Below the pieces are notes generated by a model. That model was not told where the DNA came from and did not search any database. It worked only from the letters and a program-made list of their open reading frames with translations. The position numbers were made by a program, and so were the translations under genes. Below are positions 48,073 to 62,590 of a DNA stretch of 64,000 nt, piece after piece (position 1 is the stretch's first letter; each line of letters opens with the position of its first letter). Source of the DNA: Chionis minor (lineage: Eukaryota > Chordata > Aves > Charadriiformes > Chionididae); assembly GCA_013398295.1 (NCBI GenBank), contig VZSF01000978.1, positions 1 through 64,000 of the forward strand, read 5' to 3'.

Positions 48073-51000
48073 TCATAAAAATCCCTTATTTTACTGGGAA
48101 TACATAATTTCCATTCATTTAAGTGTGACAGAAAAAGAGAAATTGATGACCACTTCTAAAACATACTTCTGTATTTCTTACAAGTAATGATTCCAATATA
48201 TTGCTGTACGGGACAGTTTGCTTTATCAAAGCATTTTTGTAAAGTAAATAATTAAAAAATGTTTAGGTAGTGTATTTCTCTGTTAATCATGTTTATACCA
48301 TGATTATTTTGTTACAGAGAAAACAATGCAGTATTTTCCTTTATAGTGAAAATTTCCCTTTCAAAAATTCACAAAATACATCTGTTTATGCTTTCCATTC
48401 AAGAGATAAATTTCTCTTTATCTGCTTTAGCCAATTCATTTTAGTGTCCCCATGGTCATCAAAAGCATTATTATTCTCATTTTATAGCTGTCTGAGATTT
48501 AAAGTGGTTAAATGATTCGACAAAGCTTGTAGAAAGATTCAGTCACATGAGTTGGAAAAGATCTCAACTTGCTGTCATCTGTTAGGCAAAAAAAAATCCC
48601 CACAAAACCAAAAACACACTGCAAAGTCATTAATGCCTAAAATATCTCACTAAAAATAAAAATCAGAACCTCTTAGTTCCCTTTGCTTATCACTGTCTCA
48701 TGATCAGCTAGGTCTGGCAGAACAAGAAAATAGTCTACAACAGTTAATAATATTGCCAGAAACTGGTTTTTAACTTAACTTTTTCATTGCTAGACTTATA
48801 GTTTAGATTTTCTTGGTCTACTTTTAATTTCAGGAGGCTTCAGAAATCTGTACTTAAATTGAGTTATGACAGGCTTGAATTATTTACTTTAATTATTAAT
48901 AATTAATTTTTTCTATTGGTGTAGCAACGAATGAAATAAATTAATAAGATTATAATTCATTCCGATAAGCATGGATTCTCAGTATTCTCTATTTGTCACT
49001 TCACAGTCTGGTTTAAGGAGAAGGAAAGACTCCTAAGTTAATAAACAGGTTGTAATAGCCAGAGTAGGAACCAAAGCAGGTGTCAAGATCACTACAAACA
49101 GAATTTGAAGACAGCGAAAGGAACATTACAGGACTGAACCCATCCTCAGGCGGAACAGGATCACCCCTTCAGTATGCTTGGTAACGCGCTATGTTTTCTA
49201 TGTTTAAATACTTCATGGAGCAGAGATTCCAGCACTTTGTTTGAAATCTCTGCTCAAACACTGAGATATCACTGTAAGACAGGTTTTATTTTTCTAAATC
49301 TATCATCTTGCTAGTCCCTTCATTTTTCAGTTTTTCTAATCACTTCTGAATACTTGGATGTGTATCAGCCAAACCACAGCTCTTTTTTCCCTAAATTACC
49401 CTCCAAGCTCTAAGAGTAAACCCATTTGTAGCCATGAAATACACAAAACTGAATGTCATATTCCAGCCATAGTCTCTAAATACAACTAATCACCTCGGAC
49501 GACAGCGTTTGCTCAGTTCATGACCCGGTGTCTGAGCTACACGTGATAACTCTCGGGTGACTCAGCTCACACAACAGCTTCCAGCAGATATTTAAGCAGT
49601 AATGACATGGGCAGAGTTCTGCTAATTTGAGGACAGATCACTGCTGTAACAAAGGTTAGATGCAAAGATTGCTCTGTGAAATTCCTCTTTATAACAAGAT
49701 TATTAAATAGCAACTCTGAAAAACACTGGCATATCGAGGCCATTTATCAGCAAGCAACCTGTCTCCTCCCCTCGCAAATGGTATATGTGTGCCGCAGCCT
49801 CTGAAGGACTTCACCGTGGAAAGCAAGGAGCAAGGTTCTCCGTTATAACACTATAAATATACTTCTTCAGCTCCGAGTGCTGAAAGTCTGTTCCTCTAGT
49901 GCATCTTTTTCCTTCTTAAGTACCAACTCCTTAAAAGAAAACTACTCCGTGTACTTGTGTATTTCATCACTGTGTGAAAGGAATAACAAACTTTAGCAAA
50001 ACACTCGAGTCATAGTTCAGTCCTTATATTTAACTCCGTACTTGAGAATTTCTGTCTTTCATTAACTTTCCTTTCAAAACCTCGGTCTACATAACAGGGC
50101 AAGCAGCGATGGTTTTCTTCCCGTTACCTACACCAGAAAGGTTGCAGTTAAGAGAAAGTATCTAGCACTAGAAACACTGTTTAAATGGATAATCAAGACA
50201 ATGCTATCACTCCAGAGATGCTTTCATTTGTTATGAGAAGCTTTTCTTTTATAAAAGTACTTTTCCAGCAAAGCTACCACCAAAATATAACAGAAAATAT
50301 TTTCTTCTTTTATTAACCAAAACCTGTATAGGAATTTTCAGGAATTACTTACATTATAAACTGTTAAATCAGATAATCAAATTAGATATAAAATTGTGCA
50401 TCCCACATCTGGCAATCAGTTCATCCTGAACTGCAAGCAGAGTTTTGAAAAATTTGACCTGCCTTTGATTTCTAACACAACCCTTCATCTAAACATCACC
50501 AAACTCCCATTTTTCTAACCCAAGTGTTTCCTTAATACAAGGTGCGAGATGAGTCCCGACCCAGTAAAAAAACCTGTCCCTAATTCTGGAACACAACCAC
50601 ACCTAAAAGACCAGTAAACAGGAAACAGCCTTGGGTTGTGAAGTATTATACATATCTCAAGGTAGCCAGCTATTATTTCAGCAGTAGGAAGGGAAGGCAA
50701 GAACTCACTTCCGTTGCAGCGGTTGCCTGTCCATTGACACTGCGAGTGTGCAGAACACTTGGGTTTGGGGTGAAACATTTTATCGTATGTGAAAAATAAG
50801 CAAATGCCATTGGTAATCAATGCTAGCAAGGTGCTTTGAAGATAAAAGGTCAAATTCTGCTCACAGTCGCACAGGTTGATAAAGAGATTTTTCTTTTTAC
50901 CCGTCTGTATAGGCAATCTGACTCTCAATCTGCGCACTAATGCAAAATCAGATCTGCCTTCATGCAACACATACGGTGGCAAAGCCAAGCATTACCGTCA

Positions 51001-51189
51001 TTACATCCAGACAACATTTACACTTTGTCGTGAAAAATGCAGCACAGTTTAAAAACAATGCACTGCTTTTGTAAATGAACACCTGAGCTAGGCAAACTAC
51101 AAAAGCACGCTCTGGTTTGGCACGCTAGTTACCCAAAATCTACAAAAACGTCTTCATGCCGAACACAAGTACTATTTCCAAATAACAGC

Positions 51190-51993
51190 TGACTCACAAA
51201 GTACCCTGGTGATATGTCTGCAGAAAACAAGCAGATGACTCATGTCTGTAAATTCCTGAAAGCACCAATAGACCCCTTGCTTAGTCATCTTTTGCTTGGA
51301 TGCTGGGTTCACGAGCTCTGTAAACTATAATGAGGGATCTAGCTCTTAGTAGGTCTCTCTCTCCCTTTTTTCCTCTCTTCTAAGCAGTGCAAATTATCAC
51401 CCTAAAAATAACTTCATCTACGTAAGTGAGTCACTTCAACTAGCAAGCTTACACAAGTCATGCAGTTAAGCAGTAATATTTAGTTATGAAGGTAAAAATC
51501 TTGCTGTCAAACTCAGATTTAAAACAAAAATTATGTCAGAGGAAGTCCCATTTACCCCTTCTCTCACAGAAATAGAAACATTTCCTTTGGAAAATCTAAA
51601 CAATTAGCTCATTCAGGAAAGTAAAGCTTTCTAATTCAGTTCCATGCTCAAAGTAATTTAATCCTGATGATTTCTTACTTTGACTTTCCTAAGGATCACA
51701 CTGTTAATATAAGAGGACCTCAAAGAAGTAAACTGGAGAAAGAAGCCAATACCATAGTAAAACACTGCTTTCTCCTACGTTACAATTTACAGATCATTTT
51801 TTAAAAGTCAAGTTTTAGAAAGCCGTAGTGCGGTGAAAATCATGTCTTTATGAAAGCTCCACATGAGCAGAACTCGGAGGGCTGTTTTGGGTAATTAGGC
51901 ATTGAGTAAATTCGTTGGTGATTGAACCCTAATTTTCCCACACAGTTCATAAGAAAGCAAAAGAAAAAGGACTTGCTTGTTGAGAATGAGTCA
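51190..51993. promoter_or_regulatory. Cluster of four consensus AP-1 sites in a BABAM2 intron
   Basis: Exact TGAGTCA/TGACTCA heptamers are at 51190-51196, 51236-51242, 51427-51433 and 51987-51993. A fifth, in a GTGACTCAGC (MARE/NF-E2-like) context, is at 49558-49564. By chance this heptamer pair is expected about once per 8 kb, so four in 0.8 kb stands out. Enhancer activity is inferred. Confidence 0.4.
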
Positions 51994-53849
51994 TGTTGTA
52001 AAGAAACTTAATTACAGTTTATAAATAGTCAAAGTTGCTCTCTTTTTGAAACATAAGAAACTATCGAGAAGTAACACACAAATTTGCTTCTCTTGACTTA
52101 GTTAGCATTTAACACATACATATATTCAAAACATAGTTATCTTAAAGCCAAAATCCCGATTCATTAATAACTAAAAAACCTGTGCAATGAATCAGTAAGG
52201 TTTAATTGTTAATTTTCTTAAAGAACGACCATCTGAGATCTGGAACAGGTTACCTAGTTTGTTAAGCTTGTGTCAAGCACTACAGAGTTGATTTCGACAG
52301 TCTTATTAACTTTAAAATAGTATCTTCAGCATCTAATTTTGTAGCTTTTTAAACAGGGTATGAAATGTGGAAGGGATGTCTTGGCAAAAGCATATACCAG
52401 TGCTGCTGTAGGGTTTCTGAAGGAAAAACACTCAGAAGAAAAAGGCAGGTTTACCACAGTGCTCCCCTCCCTGCCTTGAAGTACTGCAGGGAAGAGAAGG
52501 AAAAACAAAACCCTGCTTGAAATGCATGCTGACCATACAAATATTTCAAAGTACTTAGAAGGTAACATTTTGAAAAATTTCCATATGTTCCCCAGTTCTA
52601 GAGAAAAGGTTTTCTCATCCTTTGCATGGCATTGGATAAATCTAGGTATTTGTTTTCACAGAAGTCAACATTTACTCACTGAATGTTACGCTCCGTTTTA
52701 ATACTTGGATGATACTATACTGGTTATCTTATTAACCTTCGGGATGCTCGAATGTGCTGCAGTTTATTGCACCTGTAATTTGTTTTGCACTCATAAACAC
52801 TGGCTGATCCAGATATTTTACTGCTGACATTTCTACTTGTACAAGATTTCATGGCCTGCACAACCTTAATTCAATCTCTGCTTGTTTTATGGAGCAGCCT
52901 TCAAACACGAGATAACACTATATTCTTTCCAGTTCAGTTCCCAGGCCAGACAGAGCAGCCAAAGGAGACGCTGTTCTGGTTTGCCCCATCTGACAGACTC
53001 TACTGCTCTGCATTTATTTACTGCACAACACTGAAGCCTTCCTCTGATAAAATATGTATCCATTTCCGTGTGAGCTTTTCAATGGGATCATTCTAATCAT
53101 CACTAAGAGATGATGATAGCTACACAAAATATTAAAAAAATTGTTTCATGGCACCTTCATGAGCTGAGAGATGATTTAGGGATTCCAGAATGGGAATGAA
53201 GGACTGAGGAAGGGACAGTCAACCTGTCTGATGCTGAGTACCAGCCTGTGGGACCCAATTCTTCTGAGACTTAATAGTAGATAATAATTTAGGTAGCCAA
53301 GCACAACACTTTCCAATGTTGACTGCCATAGTAGGTACTTCAGAATCAATGATTACTGGACACATGAAAAGTTTTGTTTAAATTATTTCACCGGAAAAAC
53401 AAGGATACAGGAAAGATGTGCCAAACCCAAAACTCCAGAGAACACTGAAAAATCTTAGCCTGATACTATCCGTTCTCTTCCCAAAATCCCCTGACTCACT
53501 CCTTCCTTATCATCCAACTTTGACCAAAGACTGCCTCTGTGTTCAAGTACTTCTGATGAAGTCATGGAAACAGGAAATACAAATCCCAGGCTCCAGAACT
53601 GTCTCTTGTTAGTATATATTCATCATCTTTTTGCTTGTTCTTTTTTTGGTTCACTAAATCTCACATTCTCTCTGCCTTTACTTGCAACTGAGCTCACACT
53701 GCTGGGAAAAACAATTTGTGGATTTGAATGCACTGTCTCAAACGGAAAAGTTCCTTGAACTCAGAACTCTCCAGTTTTCATGACGTGTTAATGTGGACGA
53801 GACCCATGTGAATTTACAATGCAACTTGGTGGTAACACAGCTACTGTAT

Positions 53850-54020
53850 TATAGAATGCTCTGTACACATCTATCCAGCTCTATTTTAAAAAGAACATTT
53901 CTAGTGGATTTTCTGACATGAGTTCTCCTGGGGGAAAGCTGTTCCAGACAGCCTGTACCATGGGTGAAAAATTTTCACCTAACTCCAAGGCAAAACAGCT
54001 ATCTTCCATTTTCACATGGA
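53850..54020 (-). mobile_element. Old CR1-family LINE 3'-region fragment
   Basis: The plus strand shows the reverse complement of a CR1 3' region. Key blocks are a TTTCTAGTGGATTTTCTGACATG-type block near 53897, a GAAAGCTGTTCCAGACAG block near 53933-53950, and a GTGAAAAATTTTCACCTAA block near 53964-53982. These occur in CR1 order and spacing. It is diverged and fragmentary. Confidence 0.6.
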
Positions 54021-55589
54021 AGTTCCAGTACAGGAGGCCTTTCAAGAATCGTATTGATCACTATCCCCGCTGAGAAACCTCAACAGATTCAGCCACAAGC
54101 ATGTTGGGGAACGCAGTGGGTAGCACAAATGTCTGCAGGGCAGGATTTCAGGCTCTTTTGCATAGTGAATCTTTCCTTGACTCTTGTGTGCTGAAGGCCT
54201 TTAGCCTACATTCCACTGCCAAAAAATGAAAGGGTGAATTTGGCTCAAAACACGCAGGATTACAAAATGCCACGGTTATCCTGCTTTGGTGCAGGATGAT
54301 GTAGTCTTGCAAGAATGAGAGAGCAAGGATGACAAATAACATATCAATGGCATTAGTGTGGGATTTTAGGTTAACAGAGTACCGTCATAGGAATCTGAAT
54401 TTGTTAAATATTATTAAGGCTAACATCCCTTCTGGAGAAAAACAGGTTCTTTGCCGGAAGATGCTATTTTGAAATCAACATTTCAAAATTTCAAATGTGA
54501 AATGAAAAGCTGTTTATGGAATTTTAGCTGAGACACTTACGGCACTTTGGGAATGTTGGTAATCACAGCTGGTTTTGAAATAATTAAGTCTGCCCTTGCT
54601 ATGGGAAATACCCACCCCATCGGCAAAGTCAACGCTTATACAGTAAATGAGTAAGGTGACTTATATAAAAAATACTTCCAAATAAATGCTATGCAAATAC
54701 AAGTAAGTACAATGAAAAAAGACAACTATGTTTTTCCTTAACTGCATCAGTTATGTATCAACTGAATGTACAATATTAATCAATGCAAGATAAACATTGA
54801 AACGTGACTGTAATAATGGAAAAATGGCAATACTTGGGATTATGACAATTTGTGTGAATATATGAAATTCACAGCTCCTTGTTTTGTACTGGGAAATGGG
54901 TCTGAAAATGGAGTAACTCACTAAGGAGCCAGTCCTGTAACTGCATTTGTATATAATGATTGATCCACGTAACAAAACAAGATCTTCTTGACCTTTGTCA
55001 GCAAGTATAATGCTCAAGAATGGGAAGGGAGCCCACTGAGATGTTTTGAAGATAAGGTTATTAGAAAGTCATTAGGAAGAATCCAGCTGGAATAAGAAAG
55101 GAGGAAATTGCTGAGGAACCTTTTCTTTAGCAGAGGTTTAATGCATTACCTTCAGAATGCCAGGCTGCTGACAGCAGTTATTGAAAGTACTGGTAAATGC
55201 CCAGTTTGCAGTAACTTCGGTGATGTTAGTTGTGACATTAAGGTATGCTTGAAGGAATCTAACTTTCTTTATTTTTTCCTTCTACTTTTTTTTTTTATTT
55301 GGACAGGAATGACTTTCAATTTTTGTCAGTCCAGGCTAGATCTGAAATAAGAATTGGTGGTTCTTTTTTCAAAATTTTTGCACCAACAGTACATACCTTT
55401 CCCTAATGTGTCCTATGACAACATCACATCTATGGAAATGGCCAACTTCAAAGTCTCAAATACAGAAGTGGTAATGGAAACAAAGACTTGTGATGGATTG
55501 AACTGTTCTGACACATTACAGAGAGTAGATCTGTTTACTTGTGGATTTCAACGAGACTAGAATAAATTTATCACTTAGTTTTCTTTGGT

Positions 55590-55624
55590 TTGGTTTGTTG
55601 TTTTTTTCTTTTTTTTTTTTTTTT
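55590..55624. repeat. T-rich low-complexity tract
   Basis: GGTTTGG-type start, then runs of T broken by one C, ending in about 15 consecutive T. Simple repeat within the BABAM2 intron. Confidence 0.8.
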
Positions 55625-57239
55625 AAATATAAAGTATGCAACCCATTTTTATTTGAAGAGGACTGCATGACACTAATGTATCTCTCTTGTGGTTCTGCTT
55701 CCACTGATAATGGGATCTACAACATTGTCCAGGCACCAATGGCAACCAGATTTGTGATTACTATTGTTTTGATTTTCTTTCAACATAGGCAGATGATACA
55801 GTTATAAAAATATACCATGTCTTTATTATAGCCTGCATCTTTCTTTTTAAGTACCCCATCCTTAATATAAAAACAGCATTTAAAAAAATGTGATTGAAAT
55901 AGTTTAAATGCCTTACGTTACAGTCACGTGCTGCAGACAGAGTATCTAATTCTTTGTTTAGTCTTACAGAGGAACTAAGTAACAGATCAAATCAAGATAT
56001 TCTGCAAGCAGTTTCCAGCTATGTGGTCAAAGACCATTAAAAAGTGATGTGACTTAACCCAAAAACTGCTTTATAATGCCTACTTGCTTTGGAGTGTCAT
56101 CACTCACCTCAACAAAGTCATTTTGGGCTTTTGGGCTAACTCTTTTGGGCTTTTACAGCACGACTAGACTAACTCCTAAAAATATGCCATACAATATCTC
56201 ATAATCCTATATTGAGCCCAAAGAAATGACGTAAGACCTCCCAGGTCATTTCTTTCTCTAATTCCTGTAACCGTGATTATTTCAATTAAGAGAAAGGCTT
56301 TTTATTTTTACCTCACTAGCTTCAGCTAGTGACATCTATTTAGCTTTATTTTTACTCAAATTCTCAAAGATCTCAATTCCCTCCCCCTTCCGCTTTTATT
56401 TCCTTTTATTGTTTCTGCTGTAACAGTTTCTATAGTAACTTCTCTAAGTGCTGATGAGATTGATGCTACTAAAAGCCGCTTCTTCTCCATCTGAATTGCT
56501 TGAAGCTTATACTTTAAATACAGTTGCAGTTGTTAGGGGTGTAAAAAGCAAGCGGTGCCCTTGCTTGGTACAGGCTGGTGACCATCACATGTTACTGGTG
56601 GAGAAAAGGTGAAAACTCTTCCTCTGCTTTCCCAATACTGAGACACACTGCCAAACACTGAGAAGTCCTACGTTACTTTCCAGCAGGACAGAAAGACTTT
56701 TAACGCGTTGTTACCTGAAAAGCACCTGTACAAAAACATTGGCTTCTGTCAACTGATACGTTATTAAGCTTATGAGGCTTGCAAATAAATTCTTTTTCCT
56801 GTTTTAAATGCTGCCTGGGATTTGAAAGGAAACCGATTTATTTAATTCTCATCTGTGATCAGCGTGACAGTATCCTGCAGGTCAAGAGGACCCTTTGCTG
56901 ACACACATGCTATCCTGTTCTTTCAAGCTCCGCTCCGTGCAGGCTAACAGCTTCCAAATCACAACGCGGTGTAATGCTGCCAGGCCCAAACAGCCAACTA
57001 AGCCACACCAGGTATTTTTAAAGCTGAATTGAAATCTACTGCAATACAGGCCCGTTGCTTCTTCCCACTCCTGAGCGTTACAATTTATCACTTTTTCCCT
57101 TGAAGCCATCTTTCACACTTCTAAAGGCTTATCCTTCCAGTGTCTTTTCAAGACCTAAAGAACTAGCTAGTTTGTCTAACATGGTCTTCTAAGCCATGTT
57201 TTCTAGAATACCAATAATTTCTGGTGCTCCTTTGTGAAT

Positions 57240-57720
57240 ATTCCATTTAAGGATGAAGCCAAGACAAAGAGCAGGATCACAACCCTAAGCTTCAGGGAGC
57301 AGACTTTGGGCCATTCAGGGATCTTGCTCCTCCCATTGAAGAATCCTATGGGACAATGGTCCTGGAGGGAAGAGGAGTCCATGATCACCTCCTCCAGGCT
57401 CAAGAATAGTCCACCCTAACAAGCAGAAATTCAAGCAACAGCAGCAGGAAGCCTACATGGCTGAACAAGGAGCTCCTGATAAAACTCAGACATGGAAAGA
57501 AGCACACGAGATGTGGATACTCTCTGAGCATGGAGAGACCAGGCTGGGAATGTCAAAGCTGACCTGGAGTTGAATCTGGCAAGGGTAGTTAAGGACAATA
57601 AGATGGGATGCCACAGCAACAGCAAAAGGAAGACTAGGGAAAACATGGGACTGCTGCTGAATGGAGCAGGGGAACTGGTGACAAAGGAGACAGAAAAGCA
57701 GCTTAAGTGCTCCCTTCTTT
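57240..57720 (+). mobile_element. CR1 LINE ORF2 fragment (between endonuclease and RT)
   Basis: On the plus strand, translated pieces read DEAKTKSRITTLSFREQ, then a Trp-rich stretch, then MAEQGAPDK, and further on NSKRKTRENMG with a Gly-rich motif before TKETEKQ. This order is the CR1 LINE ORF2 segment that links the endonuclease to the reverse transcriptase. The frame is broken by stops and small indels. The fragment is truncated at both ends and antisense to BABAM2. It is less decayed than most repeats here. Confidence 0.8.
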
Positions 57721-60700
57721 CCCCATTTAAACCTTTAAGCATCTTCATGACCAGTTCCATCTCTAAACCAAGGTGTATTTCTTATTGTTCAAAAGTAAAT
57801 TTATCTGTTTCATAAAAGGCATATAGCAGTTGCCTTTGTGTGCCACTGCTGTGTCACATATGGATTCTCAGAAAAAGTTTGCTTTGGTGACAAAGTAATT
57901 GTCATTGGGTAGAAAGAGAAAGGAGATAGGGAAGAAGGATTCAGAAAAATCTTTCTTTTCTTGATGCAGCCCTTATTTCTAGAAATTTCCTGTCTCTAAT
58001 AATCCTGTGATGTTCTGTATCACCCTGTTTTTATCTGAAAGCACTGCCCGGTATTGAACCCAGGACTGATTCATGTGAAACCCATACTCATCATCTCCTT
58101 TCCAGACTGAAAACAAAATATTTGCTTTCTACTAGCTACTATGAGCAATTTTCAACTTACTGTATCTCACACCCTTAACATAGTTCTCACCTTAGAGAAT
58201 AAACGACCTGTGAATGCCACGTGAGACAACTTCAAAATGTGTGGACACAAGACAGAGTAAGAAGAAAAAGTATCACAATCTCTATACAAGTCCTAACTCT
58301 ACCAATGGCTTTTTGTGACCTAATTACATTTTTCAAAAATTGAGTGAATAGAATAGGATTATATCACTTCCCTCAGTCAGGCATCTTTTCTGAGAATTTA
58401 TTAGTTATCTGTCATATGCTTGGGCACACAGTGGTAGTATTCTAGCTATATTTATTAGATATGAAAAATCAAGACAACTTTTCTGAAAAGTGCAATTTTA
58501 TAAGAAGTTACTACAAAAACCCTTTCATTTCATTTGCTTAAAGTGCTTGTGGTTTCTGGAAGAACATCAATTAATGCCTACAGCAATACACTACAGTTTT
58601 AAAGGTTTGGTAAATATGTGCGTTTCTCAGAAATTAAAGAGGTGACATCCACAGCTTAAAAATACTTTTCAAGTCCACCCATGTCAGGCCATCATAAAGT
58701 ACCTGTAAAACCTAATTCTTATCACAACAGTTGTTTCCTGTCTGTTGCTGTTCACACCAAGTTTCACGAATCGCCTTGTGTCCATTCTCCCTTTTTTTGG
58801 CAGAATAATAAATATGAACCTAAAACCAGTTTACAATGAGTGACATGATTACAATGAACACAGAGAAACAGAAAAAGAGGAAAAGAAAACCTCTGTTTTC
58901 AGGTTCACTTGCATCCATTACGAATACCTAAACATAGAAAATACCATTCAACTTACATACAAGTAAATACCCAGTATGGAATCAAAGGAATATGATGTTT
59001 AATGTACTCTTAATGACAAAAAATAAGTTATCAGATTTCAATACAGATTTCAAACTAAATCTAGTTGACAGTGTCCCTTAAAAATAAAGGGGAAAAAAAT
59101 GCAATGGAGAAAAATGATCAGCAAAAGACTAATTAATTTTCTAAATGCTGCAGTTCAGCCCTGGGACTAGCCCCAGCCTATGCCTGGTTAAGTACAGAAC
59201 TGTGCGCTGGTGACTCAGGCTACTTTTCCGTCACACTGCCTGATCCACAGCATCGTAGCGCGTCTGCAGCTTTCATTGACTTCAGTTAAACGATACGCAC
59301 TTCACTACACTGGAAATGTCAGAGAAGGTTTTGTTTTGTGGTGATTAAAACAACGTACAAAGTTTTGAACTGCTCAGGGTCTATTTTGCTGCAGGCAGAA
59401 CAACATGCGTTCAGGAATTTTCAAGACCAGATTCAATGAAATACATGGTACCGATTAAAAGTACTGAGAGAGCCAGAGAAGACCGCCTCATGAGAGATGC
59501 TTATCTGCCTACTGAACACTCAAAAAATTACTCCCAATCATAAGATCCAAATGGCTTTTGACTTCTGCCAGCCAGTTTTACATCACTGCAGCTTTGCTAA
59601 TCTCCAGCTTCTCATTTAAGAACAAAATGACATCCCTATGCAATCTTTGCAGACTTTTTTGATCAGCACTGAACGTCTCATACTAGACTCTTGAAACATT
59701 TATTATGCCTGACATTTCTACTGAACTATCTTGCTTTCGTGACACTACCAGACATCACTCCATTCTCCCATACATTGTTATTCATACTGTCATGTTCTCT
59801 TTTTCCTTCTCCTTTGGTTTTCAAAGTCATAAATTCCCATTTTCATTTAAGGAACCATGAGAAGAATAAAATAAAAGCACTATGTAAGGAAGCCCATACA
59901 CCTCTTTAGATAAAAGCTCACAGAAGTGATCTAATGTAAAAATTCCACTCAACACTTAGCCATTTTTTAGGAAACAACTCACAGACAACAGTTTATTTTT
60001 CCATCACTTTTCTTGAAGAGACTTCTCTTTCATAATTGGCCTAACTTCCCTAAAGAAGTAGAGCCAATGCAATCTTAATTTCCTCCACAGATTTTTGTCC
60101 TGGAATTTTAAGTGTTAATTGTGATGCCTGCCAGGCACTGATACTGATGAAGAAGAGCAGCTCTTGAAGGCTAGCTTCTTTTCAGCTTCCAACACATATG
60201 TCAGCAAGTCTTCCATGACAGAAAAATCAAAAATAAAATCTCTAAAACTACCAACCACACTCAACTGCTTATTCATACTCCAGTAGCACAAAGGAATCAT
60301 TGAGCATATTCCAACCGCACTAAATGCTATAACAAAACAACAAACGCTAGCTACTTCTCACATTCACATTTACCAAGATCTATAGGTCCTATGTAACAGA
60401 GGGTTCTATGGCCAAAACTAGAGGTTTACTGAAATATTTACAAGAATGTTTACACGAAATGGTCTCATGTTCTGGGTTCCAAATTGTTTGGATAAACAAA
60501 TATTTCTTAAACATTTTATCTCAGTGACTGTGGAGTTATTGTGGTAGGCATGTGATTTTTCTAATAGGAATCTGCAGAAGCAATTTCAAAAAGAACAATA
60601 AATACAATCTTAGATGAAAGAAAACACTTTTGCCTTCTCACATTAGCTCTCCTAAACCCAAACAGCAAACACTAAGCCATCAGACACACGTTCATCTAGG

Positions 60701-62590
60701 AAAAATCTTCCAGTTAAGCCTTTACCAAACCTCCTTGCTAGCCATTTACTACCACAAAGTCTAACTTGTTTATTTAAACAGCTGCAGGAGGAACAGATGA
60801 AGGAGCTGACAAATGCTCATTAGCTCTGTTCTGTTGACTTTCCAGAGGTGGGCCAATCTCCTTTAAAGGGCAGGTAACATCTTAAACACCAGGTGCCTGA
60901 AAAATTAACCTTTACCTAAATTATAAGGATTACTGTTGCTCTGCTGAGTGATTAAAACAATATCTGAAGCCTAAGGAGTTATTTCTGTTTGGAAAGGGAA
61001 TTGATAGAACAAATTACTTCTTCAATGCAATTTTGTTTATTTACAGTGAGCGGGCATATATTTCTCTTTCTCTGAACACTGGAATAAACTGCACTTGCTT
61101 CGCACAATAGCGTAAACTTGCCTTCCCAGTTACTAATGCTCTTTTCTAAAATGCCCCGTTTTTTCTTCCCCTACTCCCAAGCCTCATCTGACAAACATGG
61201 TGACCAAAAATGCTTGCTTTGTGTCTTTATTTTCCACGCTGCTTTCCGAGGCTGTGGACAGATGTGTTAATCCAGATCCAAAAGAGGTTTATGTGAGCAA
61301 ACCCCACCTGTTTAGCTCGGGCCATCAGTTCAAACCACGTAGGTTGACTGCATTGGCACATGTTGCTCTGATGACAAACGTGCAGACAGCAATATCCTAA
61401 GAGAAACACATCAGAACCTGGCATTGATGACTTCCACTGAAAAACCCTGTATCCAGAAGCAAGTGTTCAGCCAAAGCCTGATACTCGTAGGTATAACCTC
61501 CTATAAGCCAACTAATGCTCTAGGTCTCTTGCTTGCTTCTCTCTCCTGTGTAAAAACCTCTTTCTTGCTGAGATGCTGCCTATTTCTGATCTATTCTGAC
61601 AGGGGTAGCCACGTAACTGCACAGATAGGTAAGAGGGTGGACAAAAAGCTACTTCCATTGGTGCTCCCATAGCAAGAAAGCATGTTAATTAAACTTTAGC
61701 TTTTACATGACCACCACTTTGGACCTCCTGGGTCACTGGTATTACCCAGTGCAGAAGCTGAAATCCTTTACAGCACCAACCTCACTTAAGCCTGAGATCT
61801 CATATAAACTTAAGATACAAATGCTGGCAGCTTCCAACATTCTCCATCCTCTGAAACACTGTCCAATGAAACAAAACCTTTTTATTTTAATATCTGTCCT
61901 TTGCAGGAGGTCTTAAACAAATAACCACTAACAAAAGCAGTGTTTCATTTGCCATTGCAACCGGTCCAACTTCTGCCAATCTCCTTTGTGCTGATAACCT
62001 AAAAATCCTAAAATTTTATCAAAGACAAAAACTAATCTTTGAAAAGCCTATCTACAGGTTGCTTTGGAGTCCTATTCTTGTGTCCGTACCAATAAGGCTA
62101 CCGAATTCTTAATTGTGCACAGATAATGTAACTTGTGTTTATATTTATATATTGTATAAATACACCGGATGTATGCAGGAACAAGAATAAGGAACAAGTA
62201 TGCTAGGAACTAATCCTAGCTGATTTAAAAACAATAAAAGAAAGAAATCATGAGCATATTTAAGTTTATTTACAAAGCTTTGTACTGAGACTTACTCATA
62301 AACAGTATCGATATCAAAAGCACTAAGCCTGATTAATGATTTCCTCTTCCATGTGGATGCATGAAGTTCTCTGAATGTTTATTTCTTCTGTCATATATTT
62401 GAAAGCACTTGATCAATTTTCAGAACTAAACCACGAAGGCAACGGTTCCTTTGGCTGCTCTTTGATCTCATATAATAACTTCAGCAGCTACATTAATCTA
62501 ATGATTAAGTTTGCAATTAGGTAGCTCTTCTGTGTTTCAAGGGAGACTTAAGGGACTTTGCTCTTCATTCTGTAACTACTGCACAAATCA

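Noticed and set aside
50515..50988. 157-codon open frame on the minus strand inside the BABAM2 intron
   Set aside because: Same strand as the gene, so considered as an exon, but the sequence does not match BABAM2 or any family I know and no matching splice sites frame it.
52230..52290. Possible CR1 tail (CTGGAACAGGTTACC-like)
   Set aside because: Only one short block matches and the neighbouring sequence does not continue in CR1 order.
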